This document shows positions 47,628 through 57,371 of a stretch of DNA of 64,000 bases, in pieces (the first letter of the stretch is position 1; the number at the start of each line of letters is the position of its first letter). A program made the translations under genes and the position numbers. The notes beneath the pieces were generated by a model. It was not told where the DNA came from. It saw only the letters and a list, made by a program, of their open reading frames with translations, and searched no databases. Location of the stretch: assembly GCF_963966145.1 (NCBI RefSeq), contig NC_091048.1, forward strand, positions 20,088,001-20,152,000. The letters run 5' to 3'. Origin of the DNA: Tenebrio molitor (lineage: Eukaryota; Arthropoda; Insecta; Coleoptera; Tenebrionidae).

Positions 47628-50600
47628 CTAATCGTCGATGGGGAGTACGCACAGATTTCTGACGGCTCGTTTCGTGGTGCCTGAGTCCGTCTTCACCGTG
47701 GCCACGCGGATGATGTCGTCGGCGCCTGGGTGGACGGCTGTGACGCGACCAAGTTTCCAGGTGAGCGGGGGTGTGACCTCCTTCAGAACTACCAGATCGC
47801 CTTCTTTGATTGCTGCGCTGGAATTGCCCTTCTGCCATTTTGGCCGCTCTTGCAGCTGGCCGACGTACTCCTTGGACCAGCGGTTCCAGAAGTGCTGTCT
47901 CATCTGCTCTAGGTGCTGCCATCGCGTCAAGCGGTTCTGGGGAACGTCGACGATTTGATGCTCCAGTGGGGATGTCATCGCCGTGCCAATCAGGAAGTGT
48001 CCGGGTGTTAAGACGTTTAAATCGCTCGGATCTTCAGTCAGCGGGCACAAGGGTCGCGAATTGAGGCAAGCTTCAATACCTGTCAACAATGTGTACATTT
48101 CCTCATATGTTAACGAGGTTTGGCCAATTACGCGTTTGATATGCCCCTTTACTGCTTTAATTCCGGCTTCCCAAAGACCTCCGAAATGAGGTGACCGGGC
48201 GGGTATGAAATGCCAATTGATATTAAACTCCGCTAGGTGTCTTAACACGATGTTGCCGAATTCGTCAGCCAAAAACACGTCACGTAGGTCCCGTTGAGCT
48301 CCAACAAAATTGGTGGCGTTGTCGGAGTAGATATTCGCTACCATTCCTCTACGCGCGATAAATCGTTTTAGGCCGTTCAAAAAATTCGCCGCGGTCAAAT
48401 CGCTGACGAGTTCTAAGTGAATCGCCTTCGTTGAAAAGCATACGAACAGACATATGTAAGCTTTGGTAGTTTTTTTACTACGAATCCCGCCGATTTTCAA
48501 GAATATGGGACCGCCAAAATCAACGCCACAGTTAGTGAACGGCCTGCTCGCTTTAACTCGGTGCGATGGTAGATTGCCCATAATCGGGTTATTGTCGTGC
48601 GGTTTTGTTCTGAAACATGGGATGCACCTGTGCACGACTTTCCGAATTTCACTGCGGCCATCTAACGGCCAGAATTTTTCGCGTACCGCCGCTAGTGTGG
48701 CCGTTGGTCCAGCATGTAGTTGATCGCGATGTGTGTTTTCAAGTATCAGTCGGGTTACGTGACCCTTTGGCAAAACAATGGGATATTTTTTGTCGTGTGG
48801 GTATTGTGAATTGGACAATCGTCCTCCCACTCTTATCATCCCCGAATTGTCAATGAATGGGTTTAACAGTTTTAATTTACTCTTCGAGTTTACCTGTCTA
48901 CCTGCTTTTAGGTCCCGTATTTCGTGTTCGAAATTCGCCTTTTGCACCAGAAGTATTATTTTCTCTTCCGCGTTTTGCAGTTCCGCTGTCGATGGATGAT
49001 TATAACCGTTTTTTGTTATTCTCCTTTTGCAAAGATCGGCAAATCGAAGACATAAAGCTATTATCCGTCGTAGTTTCCGAAATGTGGAAAATTGATTGAT
49101 AACCCAAAGATTTGGGTGACTATCATCCGTCCCGGTGACCGTAAAGGTTACTACCTGTCGTAATTCCGGTACTTCGTCCGTGATTTGTTGTGCCGTCTGT
49201 GAGGGCCAACCATCTGGGTTTTGCGACAGCCAGTGCGGTCCCGTGAACCATAAATTATTTATCAATAATTCGGAGGGATAGACTCCGCGCGATATGATGT
49301 CTGCTGGGTTATCCGCCGAGTTTACGTGCTTCCAATTTTGTATGTTCGACAGATTTAGAATTTCGCTCACTCTATTCGCAACAAAGGTTTTAAAACTACC
49401 GGGAGATCCTGTCAGCCACGCGAGTACTATCGTAGAATCTGTCCAGTAGTGAACCGTATCAGCTTTGATTTTTATTATATCTTGTATGTTTGATATTAAC
49501 CTTGCTAATAGGACAGCTGCGGCTAATTCCAAACGCGGTATGGAAATAGTTTTTAACGGTGCTACCCGCGACTTCGCACATAACAATTTTACGGATATTT
49601 TTCCGTTTGCATCAATTACCCTTACATATACGCAGCATCCATATGCAACTTGGGATGCATCTGAAAACCCGTGAATTTCGAGTGACTTATACGGATAACT
49701 TTCAATGACTTTCCTCGGTATTCTGATTTGGTTTAGCAAGTGTAATTGATTCAGAATTATGGTCCAGCTGGTTTTGAGGTCCTCAGGTAGTTCTTCGTCC
49801 CAACCGATTTCCCGTTTCCATAACTCTTGCATAATGAGCTTTGCTTTTACGATGACCGGACCGATTAATTGTAAGGGGTCGTAAATTTTTACAATCGCCG
49901 ACAAAACCTTGCGCTTGGTAAATATTGATTGAGGATTTTCGCTTTTGACTTCGTATCTTAGGTTATCGTCACGACAATTCCACCATAACCCTAAAATTTT
50001 TGTGTCGCCGTTTTTATCAAAGTTTATTAAATGCGAATCAGCGTTATTTAGGTCCGGCAGAAGTTGGTCGTGGTTCGCCGCGAATTTCCTAAGTTCGAAT
50101 CCGCCGCTCGCTAATAACCTTGTTAGTTGTTCGCGTATTTGATTGGTTTCTTCTATGCTGTTAGCGCCGGTTAATGCGTCGTCCATAAAGAAATCGTTTA
50201 ATAGGGCCGGGTAAGCTGCAGGGTATTTATCTTTTTCTTCTTCTGCGAGTTGTTGTAAGCAACGTATCGCGAGAAAAGGTGCGCAATTTAACCCGTAAGT
50301 AACCGTCGCCAGTTGATATTCTCGAATCGGTATATCTGGACTTTCTCTCCACAAAATGGTTTGATATTTCCGATGTTGATCCGCGACAATTATCTGCCGG
50401 TACATCTTGTTGATATCCGCCGTGAAAACGTACTGGTGCGTCCGAAACCGAATGATGATATCAAACAAGTCGTTTTGTAGTTTTGGACCGACCATAACCG
50501 CGTCATTTAGACTAACACCTGTGGTCGTTTTCGCGTAGGCGTCGAAAACTACCCTCAGCTTTGTGGTGGTGCTCGTTTCCTTCGTGACCGCGTGATGCGG

Positions 50601-52781
50601 AAGAAACACCCGCTCGTTAACGTTCATTTGGGTTGGTGGTACTAGCTCCATATGATTGAGTCGGATGTACTCCTTAATAAATTCCGTGTAATCACGCTTC
50701 AACGCTGGGTCTTTTCGGAACTTATTTTCCAATGATAAAAAACGTTTTATGGCCATCTCTTTTGAGACGCCGATATTGGGGCCATTTAGCTTGAATGGTA
50801 TTTCGACCGTAAATCTACCCTCAGCATTTCGAGAACACGTGTTTTTGAAATGGGTTTCGCACTCGATGTCCTCCTTTTTTACAATTACGACTCTTTTGTT
50901 CGTTGGATATTCGTCCACGTCCCAAAATTTGGAAAGTTGTTTATTGATGGAGTTCAATGACACGTTACAAAGAGTCCCGTAAGATGGTTTACGACCTGCA
51001 ACCATATCGCCCCCAACAACCCACCCCAGGATTGTTTCTTGCAGATGTGGGTTGTTTCGAGTTGCCTTGATTTGGCCGACACTTAAAACACGCCAGAAAA
51101 TACTGGACCCCAATAAAACGTCTACTTTTCTGGACACATTGAATTCTGGGTCCGCCAGATTTATGTTACCCGGAATTTGCCGTGACTCGAACTCAAAGGA
51201 AGATAACGGTAATTCTTCCGTAATTTTATTTAACACCAAACAATCGATGTGAGCATTGAATGGGTTATGTAGCGATTTGAAATGAATTTGCGCTAACTGC
51301 CGTGCACAACCCTGCAACCCTTCTACCGTCGTTATCGGCCAGTTAACCGGCTTCGTTCCGATCCCTAACCTTTTGACCGTTTCCTCACTGATGAAGTTAG
51401 ACTGGGAGCCTGGGTCTAATAGCCCACGGCATCGCTGCCAGTTGCCCTGACTATCGCGAATTAAAATCTCCGCCGTTGCGAGTAGATTTTGTTTGGCTTT
51501 TCCGACTGATGAGTAAGTAACAACTGAAGTCTGCACGTTATTTTCTACATGCAAAAGAGAATTATGTTTCTCCTTGCAGTACCGACATGCTCGCGATTTG
51601 CATTGTGAGGCTTCGTGGCCTTTTCGGAAGCAGTTTTCGCAGACCTTCCATTCTTTGACCTGTGTGACCCGCTGCGCGATAACTAAATTCAAAAATTGAG
51701 GACATTGGTACAGTCCGTGCGCCTCTTTGCACATGTAGCACTGTATTTGTTTGTTTGTGCTAGCGTTGCACAGCGTCCTGTCCTTGCTGAAATGGTTCGC
51801 GGAGGTCTTGTTATTTGATTTGGGCGTCGCGTTGTTGGTTTTTGCGCTCTGTTGCTCTGCGACGCTGAGCGATTCCAAAGTTACGCATTTTTTCTGCAAA
51901 AAGGATTTTAACGTCTCAACAGTCGGTGGATCCGGACCCAATTGAGCTTCCCATTCGCGCTTTGTGAAAAAGTCCATTTTCTGACTTATGATAGGTACTA
52001 ATAAACCCGACCAATGTTCCGTGGGTTGCCCTAGATTCGTCAACGCTGCGAGGTTGATGTTGAAATCGTCAACTAATTTTCTCAGCGACTGATACGAGTT
52101 TTTCACCAGCGGAGGCAGGTTTATTATGGCGTACGCGTGTTCTTGTATTATGAGGCGTTTGTTTTCAAATCGAGTGATTAGTGTTTCCCATGCTACCCTA
52201 TAGTTTGCCTCTGAAACCGCAATTGATTCTATTGCCTTAAGGGCTTCGTCTTTTAAGCAACTTCTAAGGTAGTGGAATTTCTCGATACTCGTGTACAGAT
52301 TGCTATCATGTATCAACGCCGTGAATGTGTCGCGAAATGACAACCAATCCCAATAATTACCACTGAATGTGGGTAATTCTAGTATGGGCAATCTAACATT
52401 GCTGTTACCGGTACCATGGCTTGATACCGATGGGGTGAAGCCCGTCGCGTTAGCGATAGTCGCGGCTTCATTAACGGTGGCGGTTTCTATTTTCTCTAAA
52501 ATGGTCGATTCAATGTTGTAGTACGCGTTCTCAAAATCGGCGCGCTCGTTGCCTTGTAAGGCCGTTTCGTCGAGTACTTCGATTTGTAATTGAACCGCGT
52601 CAAATTCTTTGAACGCCTCCCGTAAATTCACGAGACGTGTCTTTAGCTGAAAAATGTTACCGTCGCCGAAATCCCTTACGAAGTTAGATACACGCGTGAC
52701 GGCGCTCTTGATCGTACCGCGACGTATTCTAAGTGATTTCAATTCTTGCTCGTTAGCCATGTTTTTAGGAAATGTACACAC
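47628..52781 (-). CDS. BEL/Pao Gag-Pol polyprotein, intact
   Basis: 1,717 codons from the first ATG. The ATG at codon 8 (MANEQEL) is an equally good start. Order of domains by approximate residue: Gag (DUF1759-like) 1-310; two zinc knuckles (CYMCKEAHGLYQC, 348-360; CENCFRKGHEASQC, 381-394); aspartic protease with LLDPGSQ (Asp456); reverse transcriptase about 730-930 with FTADI (Asp789) and FMDDAL (Asp867/868); RNase H with FSDAS (Asp1041), RLELA, WTDST (Asp1115) and NPADIISRG; integrase zinc finger near 1351-1389, then a DDE core with VDFGG (Asp1421), YSDNAT (Asp1487) and LWEAG (Glu1538); and a C-terminal DUF5641-like domain. Gag and Pol share one frame, as is usual in this family, so processing relies on the protease. 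Base composition is visibly richer in GC than the surroundings. Confidence 0.97.
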   Translation of the reverse strand: MCTFPKNMANEQELKSLRIRRGTIKSAVTRVSNFVRDFGDGNIFQLKTRLVNLREAFKEFDAVQLQIEVLDETALQGNERADFENAYYNIESTILEKIETATVNEAATIANATGFTPSVSSHGTGNSNVRLPILELPTFSGNYWDWLSFRDTFTALIHDSNLYTSIEKFHYLRSCLKDEALKAIESIAVSEANYRVAWETLITRFENKRLIIQEHAYAIINLPPLVKNSYQSLRKLVDDFNINLAALTNLGQPTEHWSGLLVPIISQKMDFFTKREWEAQLGPDPPTVETLKSFLQKKCVTLESLSVAEQQSAKTNNATPKSNNKTSANHFSKDRTLCNASTNKQIQCYMCKEAHGLYQCPQFLNLVIAQRVTQVKEWKVCENCFRKGHEASQCKSRACRYCKEKHNSLLHVENNVQTSVVTYSSVGKAKQNLLATAEILIRDSQGNWQRCRGLLDPGSQSNFISEETVKRLGIGTKPVNWPITTVEGLQGCARQLAQIHFKSLHNPFNAHIDCLVLNKITEELPLSSFEFESRQIPGNINLADPEFNVSRKVDVLLGSSIFWRVLSVGQIKATRNNPHLQETILGWVVGGDMVAGRKPSYGTLCNVSLNSINKQLSKFWDVDEYPTNKRVVIVKKEDIECETHFKNTCSRNAEGRFTVEIPFKLNGPNIGVSKEMAIKRFLSLENKFRKDPALKRDYTEFIKEYIRLNHMELVPPTQMNVNERVFLPHHAVTKETSTTTKLRVVFDAYAKTTTGVSLNDAVMVGPKLQNDLFDIIIRFRTHQYVFTADINKMYRQIIVADQHRKYQTILWRESPDIPIREYQLATVTYGLNCAPFLAIRCLQQLAEEEKDKYPAAYPALLNDFFMDDALTGANSIEETNQIREQLTRLLASGGFELRKFAANHDQLLPDLNNADSHLINFDKNGDTKILGLWWNCRDDNLRYEVKSENPQSIFTKRKVLSAIVKIYDPLQLIGPVIVKAKLIMQELWKREIGWDEELPEDLKTSWTIILNQLHLLNQIRIPRKVIESYPYKSLEIHGFSDASQVAYGCCVYVRVIDANGKISVKLLCAKSRVAPLKTISIPRLELAAAVLLARLISNIQDIIKIKADTVHYWTDSTIVLAWLTGSPGSFKTFVANRVSEILNLSNIQNWKHVNSADNPADIISRGVYPSELLINNLWFTGPHWLSQNPDGWPSQTAQQITDEVPELRQVVTFTVTGTDDSHPNLWVINQFSTFRKLRRIIALCLRFADLCKRRITKNGYNHPSTAELQNAEEKIILLVQKANFEHEIRDLKAGRQVNSKSKLKLLNPFIDNSGMIRVGGRLSNSQYPHDKKYPIVLPKGHVTRLILENTHRDQLHAGPTATLAAVREKFWPLDGRSEIRKVVHRCIPCFRTKPHDNNPIMGNLPSHRVKASRPFTNCGVDFGGPIFLKIGGIRSKKTTKAYICLFVCFSTKAIHLELVSDLTAANFLNGLKRFIARRGMVANIYSDNATNFVGAQRDLRDVFLADEFGNIVLRHLAEFNINWHFIPARSPHFGGLWEAGIKAVKGHIKRVIGQTSLTYEEMYTLLTGIEACLNSRPLCPLTEDPSDLNVLTPGHFLIGTAMTSPLEHQIVDVPQNRLTRWQHLEQMRQHFWNRWSKEYVGQLQERPKWQKGNSSAAIKEGDLVVLKEVTPPLTWKLGRVTAVHPGADDIIRVATVKTDSGTTKRAVRNLCVLPIDD

Positions 52782-52852
52782 TAATCAACAGATAAAAAAG
52801 GCATGCACTCTACCTTTGCCTCTGTCGCTGTGGCTTCCTCGATGTCGATACG

Positions 52853-52870
52853 ATCCGGCTCGAAGGACCA
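52853..52870 (-). other. Primer-binding site, complementary to tRNA-Tyr
   Basis: The plus strand reads tccggctcgaaggacca, the 3' end of eukaryotic tRNA-Tyr including CCA. On the minus (element) strand this is the complementary primer site, one base from the 5' LTR. tRNA identity is recalled from general knowledge. Confidence 0.8.
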
Positions 52871-52871
52871 A

Positions 52872-53202
52872 TGTTTGGGGCCTAATGGGGGCTCCAGGAA
52901 TTGCTCGGAACCAAATGGGGCTCCTGGGTTTGCTCAGCCTAATGGAGGCTTCACTGGTTTGACTGTAGGCGCGCGTGAACTGACACACCGTATCGCTTTG
53001 TGTAAAACCTTTATTTACATTTATACAATTCTTTGGACCGTACGACCGTACTCGAGATGTTGGGTAAGAATGACTTCTGACTTGTGACTCTGACTGTTCT
53101 ACCCTGAGTCCATCTCGGTACTGTCGTCTCAAATCTCTCTCTTCACCCACGCAGGGGTGGTTCTCGGTTCTGAAAGGAGGGGGGTGGCTCTACGCCCCGA
53201 CA
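52872..53202 (-). repeat. BEL/Pao LTR (5' LTR in element orientation)
   Basis: 331 bp, the same by eye as 47042-47372. Transcription of the element would start here and run towards lower coordinates. The leader between LTR and first ATG is about 90 nt. Confidence 0.93.
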
Positions 53203-53300
53203 ATTATTATTATTATTATAAAAAAAAATATGTATAATAAACTTATTTTATTACGTATCCCACCTCCATTATTATTATTATTATTATTATTATGCTATGG
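53203..53300. repeat. (ATT)n tail and flank, split by the BEL insertion
   Basis: Runs of att at 53203-53217 and 53269-53292 continue the (ATT)n tract at 47010-47041. Together they look like the 3' tail of the LINE into which the BEL element jumped. Confidence 0.7.
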
Positions 53301-53363
53301 TATTAAAACGCCTGTCCGTCCTTTTTGACATATCCGATATAAATCATGTAGGGTGTTCATAGT

Positions 53364-53369
53364 TTTATT
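53364..53369 (-). terminator. Poly(A) signal for the secreted-protein gene
   Basis: AATAAA on the minus strand, 67 nt after the stop codon at 53438-53436. It fits a transcript ending just downstream. Confidence 0.45.
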
Positions 53370-53435
53370 TAGTTTTTTAAGGTAGCAGTAGCAGCAGTGC
53401 AAAATAAATTAACAAAATTTTGCATTAATGACAAA

Positions 53436-54029
53436 TTAGTCATTGAAGAAATTTGCTCGCATAATTATAAAATAGAATACATGATCTTGCAACTTAATTT
53501 TTTTGTAGTTTTCTAGCTCAAGGAATACATATTTTTGTACCTGACCTTGTGTTCCATCTTTTGTCCCATTGTGTCTCTGACTAAAATTCATATTCCAATA
53601 AGATAAGCTTCCATTCCTAAGAATCTCGTCAAACTCTGTGTGAAAATCATGATTGTTCTTAAATATTTCCCATCGTTCGTCTATAACAATATCGTTTATG
53701 TGATGATTGTATTCTGCGGAATTAATAACTTTCCAAACATTCGTCTCTTCGACTTTCTCTGTTAAGAGAAGGGTAATCGTAGAATTATCTAAATAGGATG
53801 ATGAATTACCTGGAACATATAATTAGCAGTAGCAAGAGTGGGTAGAAAACTGTAGTAACACAAATTTACCAACGTAAGTACCATCTTTTCCCGAACCGTC
53901 ATTAAAAAATATTCCAGGACTGTCACCATCCACTACACAGTACTTAGTAGAACTACTATTTTCACACACAGCAAAAGTAGAAAATAGAAGAATAAATGGT
54001 ACATTATTAAACGTCTTACAATTTGTCAT
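53436..54029 (-). CDS. Small secreted protein, two exons (unrecognised)
   Basis: Exon 1 (54029-53870) starts at ATG and encodes a clear signal peptide (hydrophobic PFILLFSTFAVC after a short N-terminus). Exon 2 (53809-53436) is reached by a 60-bp GT..AG intron in matching phase (DGTYV|GNSSSYLDNS). It stays open for 123 codons to TAA. The product is 177 residues. After signal cleavage it has several N-glycosylation sites (NSS, NST, NGS, NFS, NGT) and few cysteines. I recognise no domain. A poly(A) signal lies 67 nt after the stop. Inside exon 2 a phase-0 donor (CAG|GTACAA at 53541) could alternatively splice to the phosphatase exon at 3433, also phase 0 and same strand. The protein could therefore be a soluble factor, or the N-terminus (or a soluble isoform) of a receptor phosphatase. 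Confidence 0.65.
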
Positions 54030-54070
54030 AGTGATTATAAATTTCTAAACGGTTTATTTAATTTTATGTT

Positions 54071-54102
54071 TTATCTTATGTGTTATCTCAGATATAAGAT
54101 AA
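54071..54102. promoter_or_regulatory. Cluster of three GATA-type motifs upstream of the secreted gene
   Basis: ttatct at 54071-54076 and 54083-54088 and agataa at 54097-54102 lie 42-73 bases upstream of the ATG at 54029. GATA factors often drive gut, fat-body or blood-cell genes in insects. In such AT-rich DNA chance occurrence is possible. Confidence 0.4.
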
Positions 54103-54345
54103 TATAAATTTACCATTTATCAAGAACCTCAAATACTACGGATTAAACATTATTCTGCAAATAAGGATATGATAACACCCAAAAACATCTGGCACAAGAG
54201 AAAGCTTTTATTGCATCTTGTTTTATAATATTTATGTAGTTACACATTTGGAACTTTTTTTTGGACACACATATTTACGGTTTACAGATTCACTTGTGAG
54301 ACACGCTGTAAACACCAATGTTCTACATTAAAACTGGAAGTTACT

Positions 54346-54690
54346 ATAAAAATGTACTCACTTTAATCGTTATCTTTCCAATGATGAGTCATTTGAAACA
54401 TGCGTTATCAACATAAATAGAAAGATTATTCAGAAATTTGTTCAACCTATACTCGAATATAAATATAATAAATCTGAAGATTCTGAATTTCTTTTATCTA
54501 TTTTGACTGCAATATGAGAATTGCCCGATAGATTTCTTAAAACATTATCCCACTAAAAATTTCGCTACAAAATTCACAATTACTTTCTGTACAAACTGTA
54601 TATCATTTATTAATTCCTCTGTTGCGGTTCATTTGATAAAATTATTATTATCAAACCGCAAATTTGTAAGGTACCTACATTTTATTTAAA
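54346..54690 (+). pseudogene. Possible coding remnant, unrecognised
   Basis: A plus frame reads YLSNDESFETCVIN, then RKIIQKFVQPILEYKYNKSE, then DSEFLLSILTAI and stops. One base over, the reading continues YENCPIDFLKHYPTKNF and stays open to about 54690. The residue mix is protein-like on both sides of the shift, which suggests a decayed gene or exon. I recognise no family, and chance cannot be excluded. A small hairpin (gcggttcatttgataa / ttatcaaaccgc) lies at 54625-54661. Confidence 0.25.
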
Positions 54691-54713
54691 AATAACACTA
54701 GGTACACCTTTTT

Positions 54714-54945
54714 CAATTGTATTTCAGAAAACATCACATGTAATTCAGATTAGTTAATTTGATTTCAGAAAACATAAATTGTAATTCAGATTTGTCAATT
54801 GTATTTCAGAAAGTGTTAATTGTAATTCAGAATAGTAAATTCAATTTCAGAAAGCGTTGTTTGTAATTCAGAATAGTTAATTCAATTTCAGAAAGCGTTA
54901 ATTGTAATTCAGAAAGTATCAATTGTAATTCAGATCAGCAACTTA
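54714..54945. repeat. Left iteron array of the RING transposon
   Basis: About eleven tandem units of about 20-21 bp (attgtatttcagaaa.. / attgtaattcagaat..). They probably serve as repeated transposase-binding sites, as known for other DNA transposons with subterminal repeats (inference). Confidence 0.8.
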
Positions 54946-54985
54946 CTTGTACATATTCTTGTCTCAAACAACCATGTATGTACCT

Positions 54986-55617
54986 ATACAGGGTGTTTTC
55001 GAAGTTGAGGCGTTTCTCATAACATCTGATAGTATGCGTTGTTCTAAAGACTTTTAGCCAAAATCACCTTAGTAAAATGTGTATGGCAATGAAGATGCAA
55101 TAAGTTAATTTTTTTGAAAATTTTGAAACCGGTCCTGCTCAAATTTGCGCTGATTTGTTAGAAATTAGAATTGACACAAAAAAATCAAATGAGCATGGAC
55201 GTTAATCAAAAATACTGTCATAGTTGTCATTTAATTGTCGGAATGGCTTTATCATTACGGAAATAATGAGCTCACAAATATGTTGCTAATCTATGGGCAA
55301 TGTTATCACCACTATCACGTTATCAGAATGCAGCTGCAGCGTCCAGAGAGTACGCAGAGCGATTTCCAGAAAGACACGATCCTGGACCACGTCAGTTATT
55401 AATCTACATAGTACAGCCAAAGAGTAACTATATAGTCTTTGGTACAGCGGAGAAATAAACAGGACCGGACTCAAAATTTTAGAAAACAATAAAAATATAC
55501 AATTAATTATCTCCGCTAATACAAACATTTTACTAAGAAGATTTAGGCTAAAATTCTTAAGAATAATGTATAGCATCTCGTGTTACAAGGAACGCCTCAA
55601 CTTCGAAAAGACCCTGT
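54986..55617. mobile_element. Nested non-autonomous element with TIRs tacagggt..
   Basis: The ends tacagggtgttttcgaagttg and caacttcgaaaagaccctgta are inverted matches, both within TA context. Inside, the plus strand keeps a degraded piece of an insect DUF4817-type helix-turn-helix (LTNMLLIYGQC, then after a shift AAAASREYAERFPERHDPGP). It is thus a deletion derivative of a Tc1/mariner-like element, nested in the RING transposon. Confidence 0.75.
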
Positions 55618-55711
55618 ATGTATAGGTTGTATTTTTATTCAATATAACAATTCTTTACAAAATTAACAGAATACAATCATATTTAACGGCCTACTAATAT
55701 GTCATCCCTTG

Positions 55712-57014
55712 CTAAAGCGACAGCATGATGTATGGTGGTGTGCTGCGCTGCACGAGCACAATCTCCCCGGTAATAGTATCTTTTGCTGCATCAATAATTT
55801 CCTCCAAGTAAACCAATCTTTGTTCTATAACCCCAGGTGCCACTACTTGGGGAACACGAAGATGAGTTTTCGTGTAACACTTAACTTTAGGCCAAATATA
55901 CTCAATAGGATTTAACATTGGTGAGGTCCCAACCTTAACAGTGTTGCGGTAGCTCCATTGGTAACTGCTTCAAGTCTCGAATGGCACCGAGCGTTATCAC
56001 AAACTATCACCAAATCTGCTAACTGATTTCCCATTTCTTGCCAGTGTTGTAGGAATGATGTTGCCCAAGCATTGGCCAAATTTGCGGTGAATGACCCTCT
56101 ACGCCGCTCCATTGTTACAATTCCTGCTGTCGAAATTGCTACAATTTGATGTACATTGGGACCTCTTGCCGCTGAAAGCTGCTGTATTGCTCTCAACCCA
56201 ATATGAGCACGCCCTCTTGTTCGGCGGCAAAACAAATTAAAATTCGTTTCATGGATCCAAACAATTTGTTTGCCTTTCTCTACATATGTAATGGTTCAAA
56301 GCCTGAACATATTCTGCGTTTCCGTTTGTTTTCTTCTATGTTAATGGCGGCTGGTTCACAATGTGTTTGTTTTATAGTGAAAACCCTTCCTTCCAAATAA
56401 TTTCCCACTGTGGTTACCGATACCATATTTCGGAAAATTTGCAAAATTTTCTGTTGTAGCTGCTTTAATGTGACGCTGCACTCTTCTTCTACCCATGAGA
56501 TCATTACATCAATCTGTTCATCAGTTAGAATTTTTGGTTTAATGCCTCCTTTGTGTAACATAAAGTCACGTCCTGAATGCACCCATTGAAATGCTGTCTT
56601 ATATTTTACATCTAATGCTACCGCCAGAGCTACCCAATCTTCGCCTTTGTTGGCACATGCTACAATCCTTTCTCGATCTTGGCACATATGTTTCTTATAA
56701 CGTTGTCTTTCAATAGGCTCACTTTCATTCGAAATAACTCTACAAATTGGACAAAACACTTCTGGACCATTCTGTAAGCGTTCAGCACATTTTCTGTGTA
56801 ACCGGTGTCTACATGGCAGCAATCGAATCACTGCATTTCTTGCCATTGATACTCGACAAATTGCATAATTGTCTTTTTCTATAATTGATTCCAAAAATTG
56901 AAATTCACGCATAGTTATCTGTGCCTGAAGTGGGTCATTTTCTAACGTGTATTTTTTTTTTGCATTGTTAGTAAGAAACCATAGAAACCATACAAAACAG
57001 TGTGTGAAATGCAA
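55712..57014 (-). pseudogene. RING finger-DDE transposase fusion, frameshifted
   Basis: The frame 57014-56280 encodes, after a start probably at MREFQFLE, a RING finger (CRVS then LLPCRHRLHRKCAERL, then FCPICR). The C-x-H-x2-H-x2-C and C-x2-C parts are intact, but the first pair reads C-x2-S. A helix-turn-helix part follows (DWVALAVALDVKYKTAFQWV) and GGIKPKILTDEQIDVMISWV. After a one-base shift near 56285 the catalytic domain continues: VWIHETNFNLF with His where the family has the first Asp, ERRRGSF, and VIVCDNARCHS with the second Asp. After another shift near 55920 comes MLNPIEYIWPKVK with the Glu. This is IS630/Tc1-type. Two shifts and two ligand or catalytic losses mean this copy is dead. 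A RING finger could give the enzyme ubiquitin-ligase or dimerisation activity (inference). Confidence 0.75.
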
Positions 57015-57371
57015 TTTCTCGCATACGACTATTTCTGTTTTTCATTTCACGCACTGTTTTTTATTAGTTACCTAGCAACATGGTCACTGCATTGAAACTT
57101 CAGAGTTCCTTCAAAAATTTCAAAGGCTTATACTGCCTCGACCTTCGTCTCGGCATAAAAGACCTTTTCATGCACAAAAACACTCTCTTCGCGCACTTAA
57201 TATAAAAATAACTATTTAAATTCATCATAAAAAATATTGAACACTTTCTGTCAAACTTTTCTGTTTAATAATTATTGCAAACATACATTACCAACAGAAT
57301 AACAAACTTTGTTTTTACATAGAAGTACCTACCTATTTTGAGAATATCATTTTTACATCAATAAAGTAACG

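Larger units (their letters stand above)
47042..53202 (-). mobile_element. Full-length BEL/Pao LTR retrotransposon
   Basis: Two 331-bp LTRs (TG..CA) enclose a single long minus-strand gag-pol frame without any stop or frameshift. The element is flanked by attat on both sides (47037-47041 and 53203-53207), a 5-bp target duplication, though the (ATT)n context makes it less informative. A primer-binding site, a polypurine tract and all pol domains are present. I see no difference between the LTRs. Intact coding sequence and identical LTRs suggest a recent insertion and a potentially autonomous copy. No envelope frame is present. Confidence 0.95.

Noticed and set aside
52853..52870. tRNA-Tyr gene fragment
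   Set aside because: Only the 3' end of the tRNA is matched, at the exact primer-binding position beside the LTR. There is no cloverleaf.
47638..52962. Many plus-strand frames of 60-106 codons across 47.6-52.9 kb
   Set aside because: They are antisense shadows of the BEL gag-pol frame and LTRs and have no domains.
55286..55576. 96-codon minus-strand frame
   Set aside because: It lies inside the nested element, antisense to the degraded helix-turn-helix remnant, and is just hydrophobic AT-rich translation.
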